DNA of 64,000 bases, taken from assembly GCF_033568475.1 (NCBI RefSeq), contig NC_133122.1, forward strand, positions 144,784,861-144,848,860. Reading direction: 5' to 3'. Shown here in pieces: positions 10,761 through 22,256 of this stretch (positions within the stretch are counted from its first letter, which is position 1; each line of letters starts with the position of its first letter). The notes beneath the pieces were generated by a model, which saw only the letters and a list, made by a program, of their open reading frames with translations, did no database searches and had not been told where the DNA came from. A program made the translations under genes and the position numbers. The DNA is from Henckelia pumila (taxonomy: Eukaryota; Streptophyta; Magnoliopsida; Lamiales; Gesneriaceae).

Positions 10761-13500
10761 ACTTTCATTCCTCAATATCCTCATCGGATAAGGAAAAATA
10801 ACGTAAGTGTGAAGAACTCGCCATATACTTTACCTACAAATTTAGTTCACAATGATTAACATGGACAAATACGAAATTTATATAATCATGTGCGAACACC
10901 GATAAAAGAAAAAAATGTCCAGGTTTAAATAAAAAGTTAAAAAAAAACTGAAATAATATATCATATATGTCCAAATTAAAATAAAAAAACAACAAAGAGT
11001 ACCATCGTGTACATGTCTGGCAACAAAAACAAGATCTTAACTTCATAAGATATAATGAAATCTAAAGACGTACTCCTAATTCAAGCTAATTTATGTCTTC
11101 GAGTCATCTTCATATAAATGGTCAATATATTGGGTCAAGGAACGATTTAGTTGCATGCATTCACAAACAAGTTGTCATCATCATTAATATCATCTTCCAA
11201 CTTATATAATGCATCCATGGATTATTCAATAGGGTATATACTTTCATTCCTCAATATCCACATCGGATGAGGAAAAATAACATAAGTGTGAAGAACTCGT
11301 CATATACTTTACCTACAAATTTAGACAAACACGAAATTCATATAATCATGTGCACCACCGATAAAAGAAAAAAAATGTCCAGGTTTAAATAAAAAGTTTA
11401 AAAAAAACTGAAATAATATATCATATATGTCCAAATTAAAATAAAAAAACAACAAAGAGTACCATAGTGTACATGTCTGGCAACAAAAACAAGATCTTAA
11501 CTTCATAAGATATAATGAAATCTAAATATGTACTCCTAATTCAAGCTAATTTATGTCTTCGAGTCATCTTCATATAAATGGTCAATATGTTGGGTCAAAG
11601 AACGATTTAGTTGCATGCATTCACAAACAAGTTGTCATCATCATTAATATCATCTTTCAACTTATATAATGCATCCATGGATTTTTCAATAGGGTATATA
11701 CTTTCATTCCTCAATATCCACATCGGATGAGGAAAAATAACATAAGTGTGAAGAACTCGCCATATACTTTACCTACAAATTTAGACAAACACGAAATTCA
11801 TATAATCATGTGCACCACCGATAAAAGAAAAAAAATGTCCAGGTTTAAATAAAAAGTTTAAAAAAAACTGAAATAATATATCATATATGTCCAAATTAAA
11901 ATAAAAAACAACAAAGAGTACCATCGTGTATATGTCTGGCAACAAAAACAAGATCTTAACTTCATAAGATATAATGAAATCTAAAGACGTACTCCTAATT
12001 CAAGCTAATTTATGTCTTCGAGTCATCTTTATATAAATGGTCAATATGTTGGGTCAAGGAACGATTTTGTTTCATGCATTCACAAACAAGTTGTCATCAT
12101 CAATGGATTTTTCAATAGGGTATATACTTTCATTCCTCAATATCCACATCGGATGAGGAAAAATAACATAAGTGTGAAAAACTCGCCATATACTTTACCT
12201 ACAAATTTAGACAAACACGAAATTCATATAATCATGTGCACCACCGATAAAAGAAAAAAAAATGTCCAGGTTTAAATAAAAAGTTAAAAAAAAAAACTTA
12301 AATAATATATCATATATGTCCAAATTAAAATAAAAAAACAACAAAGAGTACCATCGTGTACATGTCTGGCAACAAAAACAAGATCTCAACTTCATAAGAT
12401 ATAATGAAATATAAAGACGTACTCCTAATTCAAGCTAATTTATGTCTTCGAGTCATCTTCATATAAATGATCAATATGTTGGGTCAAGGAACGATTTAGT
12501 TGCATGCATTCACAAACAAGTTGTCATCATCATTAATATCATCTTCCAACTTATATAATGTATCCATGGATTTTTTAATAGGGTATATACTTTCATTCCT
12601 CAATATCCACATCGGATGAGGAAAAATAACATAAGTGTGAAGAACTCGTCATATACTTTACCTACAAATTTAGACAAACACGAAATTCATATAATCATGT
12701 GCACCACCGATAAAAGAAAAAAAATGTCCAGGTTTAAATAAAAAGTTAAAAAAAACTGAAATAATATATCATATATGTCCAAATTAAAATAAAAAAACAA
12801 CAAAGAGTACCATCGTGTACATGTCTGGCAACAAAAACAAGATCTTAACTTCATAAGATATAATGAAATCTAAAGACGTACTCCTAATTCAAGCTAATTT
12901 ATGTCTTCGAATCATCTTCATATAAATGGTCAATATGTTGGGTCAAGGAACGATGCATGCATTCACAAACATGTTGTCATCATCATTAATATCATCTTCC
13001 AACTTATATAATGCATCCATGGATTTTTCAATAGGGTATATACTTTCATTCCTCAATATCCACACCGGATGAGGAAAAATAACATAAGTGTGAAGAACTC
13101 GCCATATACTTTACCTACAAATTTAGACAAACACGAAATTCATATAATCATGTGCACCTCGATAAAAGAAAAAAATGTCCAGGTTTAAATAAAAAGTAAA
13201 AAAAAATCTGAAATAATATATCATATATGTCCAAATTAAAATAAAAAAACAACAAAGAGTACCGTCGTAAGTCTACATGTCAGACAACAAAAACAAGATC
13301 TTAACTTCATAAGCTATAATGAAATCTAAAGGCTCCTAATTGAAGCTAATTTATGTTTTCGAGTCATCTTCATAAAAATGGTCACTATGTTGGGTCAATT
13401 AAGGAACGGTTTAGTTGCATGCATTCACAAACAATTGTCATCATCAATATCATCTTTCAACTTATATAATGCACATGCATTTTTCAATAGGGTATATACT
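10761..13500. repeat. tandem array, about six copies of a roughly 460-bp unit
   Basis: The phrase CTTTCATTCCTCAATATCC starts successive units at about 10762, 11241, 11701, 12127, 12590 and 13043, giving lengths near 479, 460, 426, 463, 453 and 456. Copies are very similar. The fourth start follows a copy with a roughly 30-bp deletion, and the last copy is the most diverged. A minus-strand ORF (MKLRSCFCCQTC...) recurs in the copies but differs in its tail, so it is taken as chance. The array is AT-rich and looks satellite-like. Confidence 0.9.
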
Positions 13501-14016
13501 TATCAACGAGAAATGTTATTTGGGCATTATATTTGTTAACCATAACAATATAAGTTTAATTTGGGTACGTAGTAGGCGCTTCTAGGTAAAGAGATCTTTT
13601 CTATGCATGCTCTTGCTCACTTTTTTACCTCTTGATCTTTATTTTTGGTGTTACTAGCTGCATCTAAAAGAGGTTTCTCAATAGAAAATTTCAAAGTAAA
13701 AGTCATACACTTCTTCATCATCAAAACCTAATTAAGAGGTATAAAATAAAAAATATACATCCAACAATATATAAATCGAATTCAAAAGGCACAATTACAC
13801 CAAAATCTAAGATGAAAAATGGTAAGGAACGTTGAAATGAACTCTCATATCGGCAGGACGGATCTAAGATATTCGCGTAGAGGGGTGAAATTGTATATTG
13901 TGATATATTAATTATTACAAATATAAATATAATACTTAACGAAAAATAAAGAATTTTTGACTCATATCATAAAGAATATGATTATAATAAAAAAAAACTT
14001 CGTAATGAAAATTTAA
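13501..14016. other. non-coding stretch
   Basis: AT-rich, with no ORF or recognised element. Confidence 0.45.
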
Positions 14017-14024
14017 AATTCAAA

Positions 14025-14328
14025 TGGAAAAATTGCTTTTTTAATCTTGAATATTTGTCACTTTGCGATTTTAGTCCTCTATATTTTCAGATTTCAGTTT
14101 TAGTCTGCTATCTTTATTTTTTTTGGCAATTTAGTCCTTTTTTTGATGTGACACCAATGCAGTACTGATATGGAGCTTACGTGTATAGCGTCACGTAAGC
14201 ATTTTCGAATAAAAATGTTTGAAAGTACCAAAAATCGAAACATGCAGGACTAAAATTGAAATATGAAAACATAAAGGACCGAAATCGCAAAGTAACAAAC
14301 ATAAAAGACTAAAATTGCAGTTTTTCCA
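14025..14328. mobile_element. foldback MITE with 8-bp target duplication
   Basis: The inverted termini TGGAAAAA and TTTTTCCA lead into long imperfect arms of about 100 bp. Both arms share ACTTTGCGATTT and ATTTTAGTC phrases in opposite orientation. The direct repeat AATTCAAA flanks the element at 14017-14024 and 14329-14336. An 8- to 9-bp duplication fits hAT or Mutator families. No coding capacity was seen. Confidence 0.85.
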
Positions 14329-14336
14329 AATTCAAA

Positions 14337-15483
14337 CTATTGTTTAAGAATAAATTATTTAAATTTTATAAGCAATTACGTCAAAATTTTCAATATTTAG
14401 AATACTAAAATTAAAATTTTAATCATTAAAATCAAATATGGACATAAAAATTTAAATTTAGAAAGTATATATAAAAAGTTACTATTTAGGTTGATTGCAA
14501 TTAAATAATTTATATTATGCTCGAGTTTTTATGAAATTTTGAGGAATAAATATGTATAAACAAATGTACATATGAAAGAACTATATAAAACATCTATCTT
14601 CTACTTTATTATGTACATAATATCATATTTAAAATTTCAAAAACTGAAAATTCACACCCTATTGTTGTAACGAGTACCGAATTAGTTGATAAATATTTAA
14701 TTAATATAATGATTAATGAATTTTGTTTCAATTTATATAATAGTCTTTACAATTCTAGTATTTTAATACATTCCAAATTTGGTAGTTGTGCTGAATATCA
14801 AATTCAAAAACTATAAATAACACTTTATTGGAAACTGTTATTTATTGGTGCAATAGTCGAAGTAAGTTTGTAAAACAATTTTGCAAGTATAACTAATTAA
14901 TATTATATATGACTTATGTTTAAAATTTGTCTTCATGCCACTAATGAGAAACATGATATCGAACTCACAAGTATTATAATTAGAACTTATATTTAAAAAA
15001 AAAACTAAAAGGATTTATAATTTTTTAGAAAAAATCAAAATTTAAGGGGACGAAATTTTGTCAAAACATTTATTGTAATATTTTACTACTCTTAAATTAA
15101 TTAGTTATAAATTAATTTATATATATAAAAAAATTTGCCTACTAGTTCCGTCAGTGCATATCGCGAATTCTAGTCTTAATTGTAGGCTATAGCAAACGAC
15201 AAATAAAAAATCATGTGTATTAAAACTAAGATCATGTAAAAAAAATTTGGTAGAAAATGTGAAAACACACATTTGGTAAAATTGTAGAGATCTCTCGTAT
15301 AATTCAGTAAGCCATGAGTACCGTGTGAAGATAAAGCCAAGAGACGAGGGGTTTGGTCGATGACAGCTGAGAGTTGGGGTGGAAAGGACCGAGAGAAAAA
15401 TGTTACTCATTTGACCGTTTTTTTATTCACGTTTTTCTTAAAAAAATAAAAAAATATACATCCCTTAATTGTTCTTTACAAAA
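14337..15483. other. AT-rich non-coding stretch
   Basis: No convincing gene. A 97-codon minus-strand ORF at 15117-15410 has no recognisable domain and lies in low-complexity surroundings. Confidence 0.4.
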
Positions 15484-15949
15484 ATGGAGAAAATTCCGGT
15501 TTAGTCCTCAATGTTTGGATATATTATCAGTTCAGTCCTAAATATTTTTACGTTCCCGATTTCGTCTTAAATATTTCCCAAAATTTTTCGGTTCAGTCTT
15601 ACATATTTTTATGTTCTCGGTTTCGTCCCAAATGTTTCACAAAAGTTTCTGATTTAGTCCTTCTGTCTACTCGTGGGTTAAAACTAACAGAATACATCAT
15701 ATGTTATTCACCCGTTGTAAAAGCCCCAAAATCCCATATTGAAATCCCTGACTTTCGTTTCACTTGTTCCATAGTTTTGTTTCTCACTCTGTTCACAATT
15801 CTCTGTGTTATGGTTGTCTTTCTGGCTCCTCCTACACCGCAAATGACTATCACATGAACATGACATGGTTGTCATTCAAAGACTCCATGATTTCTTCCTC
15901 GACCTATCTTCTGGATACAAACTCCATAGATGGTTTGTCATAGATGGAC

Positions 15950-18637
15950 TGAAACGTCCTAAACTTCTAAATTTCTAAAAATGCGGAAAATTTAGATTTT
16001 TTTTTTCTTTTAAAATAAATACTAAGTAAAATATATATACATATATGCCCATACATATATGTACAACAATAAAAGAGATTTAAAATTTTATAAATAATTA
16101 TGCAACATAAAAATAATTACTAAAACGTCTGAATCATGCAATACTTAAAATAATTCAAAACAATTTAATCAACAGTGCATGCACTAAAAAAGTTGCATAA
16201 AAATAATACTTAAAACTCAACACTGGAATAAAATCTTCAAAATAAAATAGTGTTTAAAATATTCTTGCATAGAACACTAGCACGATGCAGACTACGGTCA
16301 CGGGGCCACTGCAGCTCCGCTCATACGTCCTCACCACCGGTAGGGGTAACCTGCTCCTCTACGTACTCACCTGCACCATATCAGTGTAGTGAGCCTAGAG
16401 GCCCAACATGCATACTAACAAGGGTTTAAAATAATTTAACACACTTTCATACATAATACTTAACATATAAATGCATGAGCATGCTTCAAAAATAATAACA
16501 TAAATGCTGCTTAAAGAAATCACTGAATCATACATAACATACATAATATCATACATACTTGAGTTGTTGAGCACTTATTTTCTTAACATCGAATGGTCCT
16601 ATCCGTAAGTGTGACCCATACTTATAGTGCGACTGATCAGTCTAAGAAACCATCGTACGAGGCTGGTGGCGAACCACCCATACATAAATGGCAGAAACTG
16701 CCCATACATAAATGGCCACACTACTTCAATTTCCACCTAAAATATTTTATTTGCTCAACCATAGAACTTCAATCATAGCATAAAAATTGATTTCATGAAT
16801 GCATGTACTTAAATAAATTGTGTGTCCTTCATTTATATTTAATTTATTTTCTAATATCATATAAATATTCAAATAACTTTTCATGCATAAAATAATTAAA
16901 TATAAACTCAGGACACATGCAATTTCTCATGATTTGATTCAACTGCTGGCCCTAGACATACAAGCCCATTAACTTAAGACTTGGCCCATTAGTGTACTTA
17001 AGCTCATTAACAACTTTTCTAGGCCCAATAAATCAACCAAAGCCCATTAAGACTAACTTAGGCCCAATAACACTGTCCCTGGCCCAATGGGCCCAAAAGC
17101 CCAATAACAGGCCCAATAACTTTCATGGGCTCCCAAGCCCATAAAAATTTCTGGCCAACTTAAAAATTTAAATAAAAATTAATAAAAGCCCAAATATAAT
17201 TAAATTAACCCAAAATAATTTAATGGAGCCCAAATAAATTAAATGGTACTAATTAAATTTTTGGGAATTTAATTAGCCCATTTAACTCCTAATTAACTTA
17301 AAAACTTAAAAATAAAAATACCCGAGCCCAATTAAAATAACCCGGACCCGGACCCAACTAACTTAACCCATATTATTTTAGACCCGACCCGGACCACATG
17401 ACCCGACCCGGATCCACCAACAACCCAAAAACCCGAAACCCTATTCTTCCCTCTTCCCCCTTGCCGCGGCCGCACGAGCAGCAGGCCTTCATGGCCTGCT
17501 GCAGCCCAGCTCCGACCACCGTGGCCGGATCCCCGCCGGCAGGACCTCCCCAGGGTCCTGCCAGTTCGAACCATGCCCTGGCCCGAACCCCATGCTGCCT
17601 CCTTCCCCAACACCGAACCCTCTTCTAAGACAACCCTAACCTGCGCGCCCATGGCTTCCCTTTTGAAACTCGATCGGCCGTGACTCCTAGCCCCAACCCA
17701 GCCAAAGCCGACCCATCTAGACACTCTAGGGACCCCGTAGGACCTAGCCAGCAGCCCCCTTCAAGCCATGGATAGTAAAAACGTGAGCATGAACATCACA
17801 AAGCCAAAACGGAGTGCATAAGAGAAAGAATTTGAAAACTTGCTGTCAAAAATGATAGATCTCGATGCTACACACCCACACACATACATACACTGATATA
17901 GGATTGAAAAGAGAAGAAAATCATGCCTTAACACCGATTTGATAGAGCTAAAACGTGCACGACGGGCTTCGGGACGACGGGGCAACGACGGGATGACTTC
18001 GAGCTAGAAAAACCCACGGCTAAGGCTCTTGGATGGTGATGGCCGATGGTGAAGAGGCTGAGAAGTGAGGGTGGCGGCTGTGTGTGATTTACGTGAGGAA
18101 GAGTGTAGAATAGGTTTAGGAATTGATATAATATGATATATATTTAATTAGAGAATAAAAAGGGAATTTAAAATAAGTAAAATATAACTTAAAAACTCTT
18201 AAAAACATAATAAAACAGATGGTAAAATTTAAATCTCGAAATTAGTAAAAATAGGAATTTTAAAGGTATTAAAAAGTCCATATTTTGGCTTAAATAGGGT
18301 AAAAACGGACTCCTAAAATAATTAAAATTAAATACTGATAATTTTGGAGAATAATATCTCAAAATAATATTTTTGGGCTCTAAAAATACTCATAAAATAA
18401 TTTGGGTGGAAAGTTGTCATCTCGTCCGTCCACGGTCCCGTCTACGCGATCAAAACAATTAATTAAAATACTAAAAATCATAAAAATCACTAATTATGGG
18501 TTAAATGCTTAAAAATAAATTAAATCATGCACAAATAATTCACATAATTATTTAACCCATAAATCTAAAATTTAAATAATTAAATATCCTAATTATGCAT
18601 GCGGATTTACGTATTTAAAAAAATACCGGGTGTTACA
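15950..18637 (-). repeat. 3' LTR of the chromovirus
   Basis: 2688 bp, nearly identical to 23497-26185. Differences seen by eye include G/A at about 16338, C/T near 16360, T/C near 17492, T/C near 17626, C/T near 17675, G/C near 17812 and A/G near 17983. A GC-rich patch (17340-17760) gives ORFs of about 130 codons in this LTR and its partner. They are non-conserved by-products of composition. Confidence 0.95.
16950..17290 (-). promoter_or_regulatory. array of TGGGCY motifs in the LTR
   Basis: About fifteen GCCCA/TGGGC cores lie in 340 bp, mostly as GGCCCAATAA, AGCCCATTAA or AGCCCAAAT. The same array is in the other LTR (24510-24850), and a diverged version in the solo LTR (about 62020-62230). 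TGGGCY is the plant site II motif bound by TCP factors in growth-related promoters. That the array drives the LTR is inference from its location and density. Confidence 0.45.
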
Positions 18638-18657
18638 ATTCTCCCCCTCCCCCCTTA
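18638..18657 (-). other. polypurine tract next to the 3' LTR
   Basis: On the minus strand AAGGGGGGAGGGGGAGAAT directly precedes the 3' LTR start TGTAACACC. This is where plus-strand priming of LTR retrotransposons occurs. Confidence 0.85.
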
Positions 18658-18687
18658 AATTGAATTTCGTCCTCGAAATTAAAGTAC

Positions 18688-20502
18688 TTACCCGAACAAC
18701 TCCGGGTAGTGAGTCCTCATGTCTGCCTCGGTCTCCCAAGTAGCTTTCTCATCCGAGTGATTCAGCCACTGGACTCTGACCATCGGTATGACCCGCGTCC
18801 TAAGCCTCCGCTCCTCCCTTGCCAAGATCCGTACTGGTCTCTCCTCATACACTAGATCTGGTGGCAACTGTAAGGGCTCGAAATCCAACACATGCGACGG
18901 GTTGGAGACATATCTCCGAAACATGGATACATGGAAAACGTTGTGCACTGCCGCTAGCCCTGGAGGTAGAGCTAAACGGTAGACCAACGTGCCAACTCTC
19001 TCCAAGATCTCGAATGGCCCTATATACCTCGGATTAAGCTTGCCTCTCCGGCCAAAACGCACTACTCCCTTCATAGGTGACACCTTCAAGAATACGTGAT
19101 CACCTACATCGAACTCCAAATCTTGTCGTCTGGCATCTGCATAACTCTTCTGCCGACTCTGAGCAGTCCTCATCCGATCCCGAATCTGAGTCACAATGTC
19201 AGCTGTCTGCTGCACAATCTCAGGACCCAGCAAAATCCGCTCACCAACCTCATCCCAATGCACAGGAGATCTACATCTCCTCCCATACAATGCTGCATAA
19301 GGAGCCATACCTATAGACGCCTGAAAACTGTTGTTATAGGTAAACTCCACTAGTGGCAATCTAGTCTCCCATGAGCCCTGAAAGTCAATGACGCAAGCTC
19401 TCAATAGATCCTCAAGAGTCTGTATCACTCTCTCTGACTGACCATCTGTCTGGGGATGAAAGGCTGTACTGAAAAGTAGTCGAGTCCCCAAAGCTGCGTG
19501 TAAACTCCTCCAAAAAGCAGATGTGAATCTCGGATCTCTGTCTGACACAATAGACACTGGTATGCCATGTAGTTTAACAATCTCTCTGATGTAAAGCTCT
19601 GCATACTGTGTCAAAGTATAAGTAGTCCTCACCGGCAAGAAATGAGCTGACTTGGTGAGTCTATCCACAATCACCCAAATCGTTGTGCAACCTCTGGCAC
19701 TCCTCGGTAAGCCAACCACAAAGTCCATCGTAATATTCTCCCATTTCCATTCCGGAATAGGAAGAGGTCTAAGAAGTCCTGCTGGACGCTGATGCTCTGC
19801 CTTGACTCTCTGACAAGTCAAGCACTCTGACACCACTCTCCCGATGTCTCTCTTCATTCCGGGCCACCAATACAAAAGCTGCAAATCTCTGTACATCTTC
19901 GTACTTCCGGGGTGAATGGAGTACGGAGATGCATGAGCCTCTGCTAAAATCTCAGCTCTCAACTGATCGACGTTCGGTACCCACATCCTACCACGGTACT
20001 GAACGATGCCATCCGCAACTGTATACAAGAGATTACCTCTAGCCTCATCTCTCTGTCTCCATCGCTGCAACTCCTCATCTGTAGACTGTCCATCCCTAAT
20101 CCGATCTCGCAAAACTGGCTGCACCGTCAACACTGACAAGCTCGGTGCCTGACCCCTCGGATAACACTCCAAGTCGAATCTCTGAATCTCGCTCTGTAGT
20201 GGTAACTGTACAGTCAAACACGATACCACTGACGACTTCCGACTCAAAGCATCGGCCACTACATTAGCTTTACCCGGATGGTAGCTAATGTCACAGTCAT
20301 AGTCTTTCACCAACTCCAACCATCGGCGCTGTCTCATGTTCAACTCCTTCTGTGTGAAGAAGTACTTGAGACTCTTGTGGTCTGTGAAAATCTTGCACTT
20401 CTCGCCAAACAGATAGTGCCTCCAGATTTTCAACGCAAAAACCACTGCTGCAAGCTCAAAATCATGCGTCGGATAGTTCTGCTCATGAATCTTCAACTGT
20501 CT
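18688..20502 (-). CDS. pol: chromovirus pol, C-terminal part: RNase H end, integrase, chromodomain
   Basis: This is the same reading frame as the upstream RT part, separated from it only by the TAG at 20503-20505. Counting from the Met at 20496: the end of RNase H has D39 of FTDHK and the FELAAVV helix. The zinc-binding HHCC of integrase is H188, H195, C225, C228. The catalytic triad is D258 (TMDFV), D319 (VSDRD) and E355 (QSERV). The GPFEI-type C-terminal domain follows. The last roughly 60 residues ([20 protein letters not shown]) form a chromodomain-like tail, thought to steer integration to chromatin. Integrase inserts the cDNA into the genome in the nucleus. All catalytic residues are present. 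It would be made only by readthrough or from an unmutated sister copy. Confidence 0.93.
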   Translation of the reverse strand, partial: RQLKIHEQNYPTHDFELAAVVFALKIWRHYLFGEKCKIFTDHKSLKYFFTQKELNMRQRRWLELVKDYDCDISYHPGKANVVADALSRKSSVVSCLTVQLPLQSEIQRFDLECYPRGQAPSLSVLTVQPVLRDRIRDGQSTDEELQRWRQRDEARGNLLYTVADGIVQYRGRMWVPNVDQLRAEILAEAHASPYSIHPGSTKMYRDLQLLYWWPGMKRDIGRVVSECLTCQRVKAEHQRPAGLLRPLPIPEWKWENITMDFVVGLPRSARGCTTIWVIVDRLTKSAHFLPVRTTYTLTQYAELYIREIVKLHGIPVSIVSDRDPRFTSAFWRSLHAALGTRLLFSTAFHPQTDGQSERVIQTLEDLLRACVIDFQGSWETRLPLVEFTYNNSFQASIGMAPYAALYGRRCRSPVHWDEVGERILLGPEIVQQTADIVTQIRDRMRTAQSRQKSYADARRQDLEFDVGDHVFLKVSPMKGVVRFGRRGKLNPRYIGPFEILERVGTLVYRLALPPGLAAVHNVFHVSMFRRYVSNPSHVLDFEPLQLPPDLVYEERPVRILAREERRLRTRVIPMVRVQWLNHSDEKATWETEADMRTHYPELFG

Positions 20503-22061
20503 CTACGCATACGCGATAACTCTGCCACTCTGCATAAGTACTGCGCCTAAACCCAGCTTAGACGCGTCGGTGTACACCACTAACTCCTCATGTGGCACTG
20601 TCATAGCTAACACAGGTGCTGAAGTAAGTGCATCCTTCAGTTGATCAAAGCTCCTCTGACAATCTGGACTCCAAATATACTTCGCGTTCTTCTTGGTTAA
20701 GGAAGTCAAGGGTACTGCAATAGAGGAAAAACCCTTGATGAACTTCCTATAGTATCCTGCTAAACCCAAGAAGCTGCGAATCTCCGAAGCATTCTTTGGA
20801 ATCCCCCAATCCCTCACTGCCTGCACCTTGGACTGATCCACTGCAATCCCATCCCTAGAAATAATGTGGCCTAGAAACGCCACCTGCTCCAACCAAAAAT
20901 CACACTTACTGAACTTTGCAAACAGTCGATGCTCCCTCAAAGTCTGCAAGGCTGTATGCAAATGTTGTATATGCTCCTCAATGCTCCTCGAGTAGATCAA
21001 TATGTCATCAATGAATACAATGACAAACTGATCTAGATACGGCTGGAAGACACGATGCATGAGATCCATAAAAACTGCTGGAGCATTGGTCAACCCAAAG
21101 GGCATAACCAAGAACTCATAGTGCACATATCGTGTCCTAAAGGCAGTCTTAGACACGTCTGAATCTCTGACTCTCAGCTGATGGTAACCAGATCGCAGAT
21201 CGATCTTGGAGAATACCGAAGCTCCCTGCAACTGATCGAATAAATCCTCTATCCTCGGTAGTGGATACTTATTCTTCACTGTGACTCTGTTGAGCTCTCG
21301 GTAGTCGATGCACAATCTCATGCTGCCGTCCTTCTTCTTCACAAACAACACTGGAGCTCCCCATGGAGAAAAGCTAGGACGAACAAAGCCCTTCTCCAAC
21401 AGCTCCTGAATCTGCTCCTTCAACTCTCTCATCTCTGTAGGAGCAAGTCGATACGGTGCCTTAGAGATAGGCACAGTATCCGGCAACAACTCAATACTGA
21501 ACTCCACCTCTCTCACTGGTGGAACTCCTGCAACATCGTTAGGAAAAACATCTGGATAGTCACGTACCACCTCTATATCTGATAAAGATCTGCTAGAAAC
21601 GTCTGAGGTAGTGACCACACTAGCAAGAAAGCCCTGACATCCATGGCGCAATAATTTCCTCGCACGAACAAGTGATATCATCTGAGGAATACTGCTAGAC
21701 TGAGATGCAAAGAAAGTAAACATCTCACCTCCTGCTGGCTTCACTGACACTGTCCTACGTCGGAAATAAATCGAAGCTCCATTAACTGATAGCCAGTCCA
21801 TACCCAAAATCAAGTCAAACCCGGTCAATGGAAGAACCACTAGATCTGCTCGAATGGAGTGTCCCTGCAACTCCAATTCCAAATCCCTGATGACACTAGT
21901 GGTAGTGATAGTCTGTCCGGATGGCATGGTAACATCGTAACCACAGTCGACAACCTCCGGTGTAATGCCTATCCGTCTGATAAAATCTCGGGAGATAAAC
22001 GAATGCGTGGCTCCTGAATCTAGCAACGCAAACGTGGAGTTGCCTCCAACTAGAATTCTCC
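20503..22061 (-). CDS. pol: chromovirus pol, N-terminal part: protease, reverse transcriptase, start of RNase H
   Basis: The 3' exon begins after the splice acceptor at 22062 and reads [20 protein letters not shown]. The retropepsin triad DSG is followed by AP_RT features (LGMDWL). RT spans roughly residues 200-375 counted from the Leu before LDSGA, with the catalytic FIDD at about 338-341. RNase H begins with VVYTDAS at about 483-489. Translation stops at TAG after VIAYA, where the family normally has a Ser before RQLKIHE. One base change from TCG would explain this. Otherwise the frame is fully open, in keeping with the near-identical LTRs. The product cleaves Gag-Pol and copies the RNA into DNA. 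Confidence 0.93.
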
Positions 22062-22256
22062 CTGCACGCAGAAGATTCCCAACAATTCATACCACTACGC
22101 TCCCAAGGTTAAAACACTACAATCCTTAATTCTAATCACAAAGAAACAAAATTCTTATTCTAGCATGCTGATAGTTAAACTCAAGTAACAGGCATTCAGA
22201 TATAATCGCAATACACAAAAGCAAAGAATTGAAAAAGTTCTAGGGGTTAGGTATAC
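22062..22256 (-). other. 195-nt GT-AG intron between gag and pol
   Basis: The donor is ACCG|GTATACCT at 22256 and the acceptor is GCGTGCAG|GGAGAAT at 22062. Splicing joins DTSLIT to GRILVGG, restoring the contiguous ITG-(R)ILV sequence usual between the Gag CCHC region and the protease in this family. Unspliced RNA ends gag four codons later (IPNP, TAG at 22240-22242). The intron is a multiple of three and holds in-frame stops. Spliced RNA would encode Gag-Pol and unspliced RNA Gag alone. The splicing is predicted from sequence only. Confidence 0.65.

Noticed and set aside
10834..12395. Recurrent minus-strand ORF starting MKLRSCFCCQTC
   Set aside because: It recurs because the roughly 460-bp unit recurs. 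The C-termini differ by frameshift between copies, so no selection for coding is seen.
15117..15410. 97-codon minus-strand ORF
   Set aside because: No domain, no promoter or splice context, T-rich composition.
17332..17724. 130-codon Gly/Arg-rich minus-strand ORF (also at 24880-25272)
   Set aside because: It lies in a GC-rich patch inside both LTRs. An alternative-frame ORF of similar length exists in the same place, so composition explains it.
18788..19353. Plus-strand ORFs across pol, and 22351-23353 across gag
   Set aside because: Antisense shadows of well-supported pol and gag frames. The polyglycine ORF is the reverse of the Gag proline run.
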